From contig CATNEN010000007.1 of NCBI GenBank assembly GCA_950097015.1, positions 5,570,001 through 5,634,000 on the forward strand: a stretch of 64,000 nt of DNA, given 5' to 3'. This document shows, one piece after another, positions 56,049-64,000 of the stretch. The DNA comes from Macrostomum hystrix (Eukaryota > Platyhelminthes > Macrostomidae). The notes beneath the pieces are model-generated. The model saw nothing but the letters and a program-made list of their open reading frames with translations. It had not been told where the DNA came from and made no database searches. Made by a program: the position numbers and the translations under genes. Numbering within the stretch: position 1 is the first letter of the stretch; the number at the start of each line of letters is the position of its first letter.

Positions 56049-56745
56049 GGAATCAGGGACAGTGGAATCAGGGACAGTGGAATCAGGGACAGTGGAATCA
56101 GGGACAGTGGAATCAGGGACAGTGGAATCAGGGACAGTGGAATCAGGGACAGTGGAATCAGGGACAGTGGAATCAGGGACAGTGGAATCAGGGACAGTGG
56201 AATCAGGGACAGTGGAATCAGGGACAGTGGAATCAGGGACAGTGGAATCAGGGACAGTGGAATCAGGGACAGTGGAATCAGGGACAGTGGAATCAGGGAC
56301 AGTGGAATCAGGGACAGTGGAATCAGGGACAGTGGAATCAGGGACAGTGGAATCAGGGACAGTGGAATCAGGGACAGTGGAATCAGGGACAGTGGAATCA
56401 GGGACAGTGGAATCAGGGACAGTGGAATCAGGGACAGTGGAATCAGGGACAGTGGAATCAGGGACAGTGGAATCAGGGACAGTGGAATCAGGGACAGTGG
56501 AATCAGGGACAGTGGAATCAGGGACAGTGGAATCAGGGACAGTGGAATCAGGGACAGTGGAATCAGGGACAGTGGAATCAGGGACAGTGGAATCAGGGAC
56601 AGTGGAATCAGGGACAGTGGAATCAGGGACAGTGGAATCAGGGACAGTGGAATCAGGGACAGTGGAATCAGGGACAGTGGAATCAGGGACAGTGGAATCA
56701 GGGACAGTGGAATCAGGGACAGTGGAATCAGGGACAGTGGAATCA
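56049..56745. repeat. 15-bp minisatellite (GGAATCAGGGACAGT), about 46 copies, perfectly homogeneous
   Basis: All units across nearly 700 bp are identical, in contrast to every other array here. The period is a multiple of three, and five of six frames are open (the minus frame with TGTCCCTGA is closed). The frames read NQGQW, ESGTV, GIRDS, STVPD and IPLSL. None has other support as protein. Confidence 0.98.
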
Positions 56746-57640
56746 TGGCTACTCATATTCAGAGTAATAGATTTGCAAAAGCAGATGGAGAGTGAGCTCA
56801 TATGAGTAGGGGGTTGCAGACACAGTATAATTGTCAGACTCAGCAAACTGTCAAACAGTGACGGGACTTGACTGCTTTGGCTTAGCGGGGGGTGGGCGGG
56901 GCATGCGAAACAGTGCAACTCTGAAAGCAGAAGGGAAATGCAGACGAGATAGACAGAGAAAAAGAGAACGAATTAGCTGTCAACAAAGTGACAGACAACG
57001 CGAGAGAGAGGGGGGTTGCAACGATAGCCGGACTTGGCAGCTCAGAGGAAGTGAAGATATTCTCCTGGTTGACAGACAGGTCACAAGCAGGGCCTGGCCA
57101 AGCAGTGGGCGGTGGGTGCTCAGCATTAGTTGGGGTGGGCAAATAGCCAACTGCTGGGAGGTGGACGCGGTTGAGTGGGGGGTGGCTGAAGGGATTAAAA
57201 GTGAAATATATCGCCTGACAGACAGGTCAGACAGGTCAGACAGACAGTTGGCATGTCCGAGTCCCGGGCAGAGGCCCCACTTAATATTATATATAAAAAG
57301 GTAGGAAATGGTGCGCACTTTTGCACAGAGACCAGGTGCATGGCAACGTAATTTTTTGCTTAGTCTCGACTTTCGTCTAATTGATTCAGCTCCACAAACA
57401 GTTAAGACAAACTGGTTATGACTGTATAGCTGATGTATTTCTGCTTTCCAGTACTACCTTAACATACAATATTACCTGATCGCTGGACCAATTACAAGAT
57501 TTGACCAATGCAAAACGCTATCTGTGTCTGATAGGCAGGCAGTAGGTAGTGGAAGATGTTTAGTTAGTACGAAAATTATGTAATTGAGTTGCCTCAGTTG
57601 AGCTTCAATTAGGCAAATTATGCAATGGGGACTACCTGGT
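56746..57640. other. Intergenic, no gene recognised
   Basis: GACAG words are frequent (for example 57060-57250). An open plus frame at 56831-57304 is not recognised. Confidence 0.4.
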
Positions 57641-58078
57641 AGATGGATGGGACAGTTTGGAAGACGGATGGGACAGTGTGGTAGATGGATGGGACAGTGT
57701 GGTAGATGGATGGGACAGTTTGGTAGATGGATGGGACAGTTTGGTAGATGGATGGGACAGTTTGGTAGATGGATGGGACAGTTTGGTAGATGGATGGGAC
57801 AGTGTGGTAGATGGATGGGACAGTTTGGTAGATGGATGGGACAGTGTGGTAGATGGATGGGACAGTGTGGTAGATGGATGGGACAGTTTGGTAGATGGAT
57901 GGGACAGTGTGGTAGATGGATGGGACAGTTTGGTAGATGGATGGGACAGTGTGGTAGATGGATGGGACAGTTTGGTAGATGGATGGGACAGTGTGGTAGA
58001 TGGATGGGACAGTGTGGTAGATGGATGGGACAGTGTGGTAGATGGATGGGACAGTGTGATAGATGGATGGGAGAGGCA
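57641..58078. repeat. 21-bp minisatellite (GATGGATGGGACAGTTTGGT..), about 21 copies
   Basis: Two types, CAGTTTGGTA and CAGTGTGGTA, are mixed irregularly. The period is a multiple of three; WDSLVDG and QTVPSIY frames are artefacts. Confidence 0.96.
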
Positions 58079-61000
58079 GGTAGACAGGTTTGACAGGTAA
58101 ACGTTCAGGGTTGACATACATGCGGTTTGACAGGCAGATGGACATGTTTGACAGGAAGATGGACATGACAGACAGGTGTCAGATAAGTGATATTGTATGT
58201 GGCAATATTAAGCAATGTTCTCGCTCGGATACAACCAGCCCATTGTAAATCGGGCTAGTACAGAATGCTGCAGTATGCACTTAAGCTGCACACTGAAATA
58301 CATTTATAATGAAGTGATTGGTGGTTATACAGGTCTGACAGATTGCAGTCGGCCCATTGAAGTAACTGCTTCTTGTCACCAAGGCGAAGCGGGTGTGCAT
58401 CTGGGCCGCATTATGGAGGCGGAATATTGTTTTCGCACTTAAAAGCAAATGCAAAGCCTGCGCCGTGAGGCTGCCTGTTGGGCGGTGACTTCTCCACAGC
58501 AACTGGGGAAAATTATTGTTCCAAGGCTGCGCAGAAGTGGCAATCCACTCTCTCTCTGTATCTCTAAGGCAGTTGTTTTTCTTGGCACCTTGTATAAGTT
58601 GCTTGGTTCTGCTATCGCTGCAAAAATTGCAGCGGGTCAACCTACCGCAACGCTACAGTCTCATTTACCTTTGGAGCAAAGCAGCAAGCGAAAGGAATTC
58701 TACTATAGACACCTGTGATCTGCCTTCTTCCAGTTCGCGTCTTTCTCCTCTTGGAGAACAGCAAAAAATCGCGCGGAAAAGGCGGCCGCTGTTTCTCGCG
58801 AGGTTGCCTTTGCGGTGGGTGGGCATTTTTAGTCGCTGCGGAGAAAGTTTTCAGTGTAAACCCGACTTTTCACATTGGGAAATATTCCAGCAAATTGGAA
58901 GCAATCGTTTGAGGGAAATTTTCGTATAAACTCTGCCCATGCAGATTTAGAAACTTTTGAGGAGAAATTTCGAACTGAGTTGACACAACAGAAAATTGTG
59001 GCATAGACTCAGCTGGGAACTGTGAGTCAGCCGGGGCGACACTGCAGCTACTTGCAGTTAGAGATTAGAGACAGCTGATCGAGTTGATTAAACGACCGAG
59101 CATCCCGTATGACGTCATTATTGAGTGATGGGGGCGGCGATTTCCTGTCTGTCTCCGGAATTCCTGTCGCATGCCAAACTGGGGCTGACAGACAGAAATG
59201 CTATTCTCGGAGTGAATAGTTGAGCAGTTCTTAAACTGGCCAGTCGGGGCCAAGCCCGCCCTCCACTGGACTCTCCCTCATCTACTCGTCGATCTAATCA
59301 AAACTTTGCTTAACTGAGGCTATCGGAGTGGGACCTGGGAGAGTTCGTGCATGCAAGCTGATGGCTGCATGCGAATCGGGCATTGGGACTTAGGGCATGG
59401 CTGGGCAACTTTCAATTTTCCCCAATCCTCGCTTGATGCCCATGCCATGAATGAGCAGCGGTGTCTTCGCTGGCCCTGACCTCCCCGGCTCTGCCTTCCG
59501 ATCTTCTCAAAGTCCAGCCCAGCCCCAGCCTAAAACAGTTCTACGCGGTCTCTCGCCCTGCGAGCCAGTTCTCCATCAGTTTCAACTCCCGCAGCTCCCG
59601 AGGGGGGGCTCCAAGTGGAAGCGATGCTCGTCTGCGGGCACGCAGAGCAAGGCCCACCGGGGGTGGAGGTTGGGGGCTTTGACAAGCAGCTCCGCTGGTT
59701 TGATAAGGCGCTGTCATTTTTCGTAATTGATGGGCCCGAGAGCGAGAGCGAGAGAGAGGGGAAGAGAAGGCAGGCAGTGGGCCGGCCCCTGCATCCAGAT
59801 TTGAAGCGGCGCCCAGCGCAGTGCTACTCAAGTCCGCAGCCTTCCATGACAGACAGGCGTCAGTCAGGGACCTCTGATAATGGAAATAAGGCGCTGGGCA
59901 TTGGTGGGAGGAGGCGGGCGTTTGAGGGGCCCACGGGACTCGCAAGTCAAGGAGGCAGGGCCTGTTGTGGGCGTTGGGCAAACCTGGAAATAGAAAACTC
60001 CCTCCCCCTGCTGCAGTCGGCAGTTTCTTTATGAGTGGAGAAAATGCTGATGCTGCAGCGGCCTCAACTGCTTCTCGGGGAGCAATTCTCGATTCGCTGG
60101 CAGAGCAGATAAAGAAAATAAATTGGCCGAGACCAAACAATTAAGAGCTGCACGGTGAGAAACCTGCCAACCCGTTTCGGGATGAACAAAATGTCTAACA
60201 AGCCGCGAAACAACCCATGCCAGGTGGGCAGGTGTTCTGTGTCAACAGAATTTTCGCTGCAATTAATTCTTTAAAAACGCTGCCAGTTTCAAAGAAGCGA
60301 CGAAATTGGCCGTTTTAGAATGGGGATATTTTTATTTTAATGTCTTGGCGGTAAAGTTGTCAAGTAAAGCGTTGGTTGTCACCGCCCACGGCAGAGTAAC
60401 TAATTCACTCACACAGCTGCTCCATCACAACTCGAACCAATAGTTATATTTGAGCCAGAAGCAGAACCAAAACCCATCTCAGAAGCAGAAACTTTCGCCA
60501 TCTTTCTAGCAGAAGCAGAAAGGCCGCTCGGAGCAGGCCTCACCAATGGCACGAATCTATCAAAAAAGTGTCAAGACAGAGTGAGTGAGCGAGAGAGTCG
60601 GTCAGTGCAGCGCCACGTCATGCGACTTTATTTACTTTTCATTCCTTTTCAATCTTATTTTTTCTAGCCACAGACCGCTCTCTCTTCCTCTGCGGCCGGT
60701 GCCACCATGTGCGTCGGCGTCGGAAGAGACAGGGCGGACATAGAGAGTGGGACATTGTGCATCCCTGACGAAGCACACAGGCCGACTGACTGGTCAAGCC
60801 GCGACCGTCATCCCGCAGTTTGATTGATAAGAAAATGATAGATGGACCTCAGACGCTGGACAATCCAGTCAAACTCACTCTCCCTCTCTCTCTGATTCAC
60901 AGCTTCTATTTCACCCTGTTTGCTCCGTTTCCCAGTTTTGGTTACTCACGGCTCTCACAATTGCTGGCCTATCTTTACAGTTCCACTTTCCAGTCTCCGT

Positions 61001-61119
61001 CTCTGCCTCCTTCTCACCAGATTGTCTACCTTCTCACCATTTCTATCTCCTTCTCACCCACTGTCTCTTTTCACGCTGTCTCCTACCCGCTTAGACTGTC
61101 TACCTTCTTAGCCAGACTT
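58079..61119. other. Intergenic, several unexplained open frames
   Basis: Open frames of 119-199 codons (58281-58640 minus, 58516-58929 plus, 59541-60140 minus) overlap others on the opposite strand and carry no domain that I recognise. TTGACAGG and TGACAGAC words cluster at 58080-58180 just right of the array. Confidence 0.4.
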
Positions 61120-61425
61120 TCTAACTTTTAACCCAGACTGTCTACCTTCTCACCCAGACTGTCTACCTTTTCACCCAGACTGTCTACCTTTTCACCCAGA
61201 CTGTCTACCTTTTCACCCAGACTGTCTACCTTTTCACCCAGACTGTCTACCTTTTCACCTAGACTGTCTACCTTTTCACCCAGACTGTCTACCTTTTCAC
61301 CCAGACTGTCTACCTTTTCACCCAGACTGTCTACCTTTTCACCCAGACTGTCTACCTTTTCACTCAGACTGTCTACCTTCTCACTCAGACTGTCTACCTT
61401 TTCACCCAGACTGTCTACCTTCTCA
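61120..61425. repeat. 21-bp minisatellite (CCCAGACTGTCTACCTTTTC..), about 15 copies
   Basis: Highly regular; CTTCTC and ACTCAGAC variants at the edges. Shares CACCCAGACTGTC with the 34-bp satellite at 10917-14137. The left flank (61000-61120) has degenerate copies. Confidence 0.95.
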
Positions 61426-64000
61426 CCCTTTCTATCTCCTTCTCACCCGTCTCACGCAACCTTAGACAGTTTTTATCTGGCCTGTCTCCAAAACTGGTAT
61501 TGTCGTATCTCGCGAGTATCGCATCGCATATCTTTCACGGTCCGTCGATTCTCTACTTCTCGTTTTGGCACGAAATTCCTGAAAGCAAGTAGAATCAAAT
61601 TGACAGCACTCGCGACACGCAAACACATTTCAACAGTCTGCCAGGGGTACTATTATCAGTATTGTATCTAGTTTGACAGCGCCAGCGCAACTTGACAGGT
61701 TGATGGACAGGCGATCGCTCTCAACCCGGTCCGAGGTTGTTGCCATATACGATTTCGCAACTGTAGCTGCACGATTTCGAAGAGAGCAAATTCACACACA
61801 CTGGCGCACACTTCCTGACTGCTGCACTGACTCGCTTTGCTTATCTGCTTCTTCTATTCAAATTTCGTCACTCTAATAGACTCTTCAGCTCTTGAATTTG
61901 TTTGCCCCAGGGTTTTTTGGTGGGTGTAAGAGTGGCTCGCACACACACACAAACAGAGAACAGCAGGTTCTCTCAGAGATGGCACGTTTTGCACAGAAGT
62001 TCTAGCAAAAGTTGCCTTTGTTTCGGCTTGATCTTCTATCGTCTTGTAGTGTAGGTATAGGCTTTGAAAATTTTAACGAGGACAAGCAAGGACCCACTCC
62101 TACAGTGCTCCTCCCCGCTGACTCGGCGGCGCACGCTCGCAAGCATTGTCAAGTGTTCATTTGAATCTACTGATCAAGCCCATAACAAAGCTACGGCTAC
62201 GGTGTCCTCCATAGTCTATGGCCCAGAGCGGCGCGCAGCTCGCCTAGGCGTGTTGTTGTTGCCAGTGTGGTGGCAAGACTGAAGAGCAGCCCCCCCTAGG
62301 GTCTGGGCAGTAGGAGGCGGGACAGGTTCTGCATGAAACCACCTGTTGCCTCTACCTGTGTCATTCAAAGCAATTTGCTTTACTACCATATTCACTTCCC
62401 TGTCCCTATAGAAATTGTAAGAAATAAATAAGGAGCCGCAAGCAGTGTGGGAGGAGCCGCGCAGTCCACTCCGTCATCACAGATCGTCACGCACCACTCA
62501 ATTATGAAGTTCTTCAGCTTTTTATGGCCGAAATTTGTTTAAATTTTGTTTGATTGACAGCTTATCTCACAATTCACTGACTAGACCAGTTTTCAACTTT
62601 GGCATTGAATTTAACAGTGAGTTTTTACAAAGTATTCGCTCTTATATTGGACGAAATCCACTCGCCACATTCTGTAAATGAAGATTGACGTCCCAAGCTG
62701 TATGATTGTTGACTTCATTAAGTAAAGAGAAGCACTCGCAATGCCAATTTAAAATATATAGACTTCAATGAAATGGTGGCACATGTAATCATCCCGGCAA
62801 CGCCCATGCCCACCACCTTGGGGCCAAAGGTAACCACTGCAAGTGTGTGGTTTTAATGCATCGAGAAACTGTACCAATCAGCTACGAGTAAATAGACAAA
62901 TCTCGAGTCCTGCAAACAGCGATTTTGCATCTCTAAACAGCCTCTCGTTTTGAAAACGCCGCAATAGTATCTGGCGATGGTGCATTGTGGGGAGGGTGGT
63001 TCGCGCGCCAAATGAAACAAATTGGATAAGAGATTTGCACCAAGCGCTCAGCCAGAATAGCCAGGACAATTTGAGGCCTTTGGCGGCAACCCGATAAGAT
63101 AAAGCGGGTTGGGGGGGAGAAAAATTGAGCACGCTCGACGGGATCCGCCGGCCCGCCTGCTCGGGAGGCTGCAAAGCTCAAACAAGACTCAAACACAGCG
63201 GACTGTTCGAGACCTGTACCCCCACGTAATAGAAAACTGACTTGTAACTAAGAGAGTTTCCCAAATCGAAGGGCCAACGGAATCCCAAAGCCGTCAGTCA
63301 CGCCTGGGAACACGCAAGCTTAAATCTGAGCTGAGCACGTAGCGCTCACAGCTCAGCCTGGGAACCAGAACTCATTCTTATCAACCAGTCTCTATGTAAA
63401 CTGTTTCATCCACTTAGCATTCTTCAATGCACAGTCGTTCCATTAAAAAAATATCAAATTATCCCACGTTTCAAATATAGTAAGACATCAAAGTGTCCTC
63501 TGAATTTGTCTCCCGTGCAAAATCCCCCCCGGTGGTTGATTTCGGTTTCATTCCGTCTATCGCCTTCGCTCCGCCCTTACACAACACGCACGCAACCCAG
63601 CAGGAAAATGACCAGCGGAGGTCGAGAAGAGTGACGGGTGTCCAAACCAGCTTCCCCTTCTGCTCCCGCCTCGGAGCCACTATCCGGCTGTCAATCTGGC
63701 CCGAGTAGCATCATCATGGACAGGCGACCCCCCCACGGGGTCCGACACCCTGCGACGCGCCAGGCAGCCACCGCGGGCTCCCGCTGCCAATCAGAGAGGC
63801 CCTCAACAATCTCCAGTCCTCCTTGAGCTGGGCTGCTGCATAGCTAGCGGGCTACTGACACCGTCCAAGATTTACTGACAGGCAGCTGTCAGTCAATGCG
63901 TTGCATCTGCTGTGCGCCCGCCTGCCTGACTGTCTGTCTCCGCATTTCTCTCCTGCCCCGGCACTAATTGCTAGCATCAGCGGGGACCCCCTCTTCAGGC
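61426..64000. other. Intergenic to window end, no gene recognised
   Basis: Scattered open frames of 60-98 codons with no motif. Nothing structural seen apart from short runs such as (CA)n near 61937-61950. Confidence 0.45.

Noticed and set aside
56047-56805. 252-codon and longer frames with NQGQW, ESGTV or STVPD repeats
   Set aside because: A 15-bp array without stops opens five frames at once; no promoter, splice site or non-repeat domain supports any of them.
59541-60140. 199-codon minus-strand gene
   Set aside because: GC-rich region with overlapping opposite frames; composition explains the open frame and no motif is present.

Overview
The window is animal nuclear DNA. Genes have spliceosomal introns (GTGAGT/GTAAGT donors, CAG acceptors), TATA boxes and AATAAA signals, and the recognisable products are metazoan families: RFC5, MFSD1, a TALE homeodomain protein, a C2H2 zinc-finger protein and a rhodopsin-class GPCR. 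tRNA-derived SINEs, a Mutator-like (MULE) transposon and a LINE remnant fit a lophotrochozoan-type invertebrate. Compact GC-rich exons in a sea of minisatellites would suit a repeat-rich flatworm such as Macrostomum. The species is inference; the sequence does not settle it.

Layout. 0-4.9 kb: two SINE copies and a 16-bp array. 4.9-6.2 kb (-): single-exon GPCR. 6.5-24.5 kb: almost entirely tandem arrays and unannotated DNA, dominated by a 3.2-kb, 34-bp satellite (10.9-14.1 kb) and a 25-bp palindrome-bearing array bracketed by a 75-bp inverted repeat (14.96-15.73 kb). 24.6-29.5 kb (-): MFSD1, six exons, with three introns each filled by its own private minisatellite. 30.9-32.4 kb (-): RFC5, two exons, with a SINE in its only intron. 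34.05-36.1 kb: decayed MULE transposon with inverted ends. 37.66-38.24 kb: LINE 3' remnant. 38.5-40.0 kb: a 740-bp tandem duplication carrying two copies of a small secreted-peptide gene (-). 40.4-41.4 kb: 16-bp array containing CTGTCA. 42.6-44.0 kb (-): terminal exon of a TALE homeobox gene. 44-53 kb: arrays and two adjacent SINEs. 53.0-53.6 kb (-): zinc-finger exon with a pure CAG tract. 53.6-64 kb: GC-richer non-coding DNA with three more arrays.

No pathway links the genes. RFC5 acts in clamp loading for DNA replication, MFSD1 is a lysosomal transporter-family membrane protein, the GPCR is probably a peptide or amine receptor, the TALE and zinc-finger proteins are nuclear, and the twin small genes look like amidated secreted-peptide precursors. 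All recognised host genes are on the minus strand.

The most notable items are the duplicated peptide precursor ending in a Trp-Trp-amide signal, the SINE families (one copy with a clear target-site duplication), the MULE with its terminal inverted repeats, the array of TALE-type CTGTCA sites next to a TALE homeobox gene, and several unusual array architectures.
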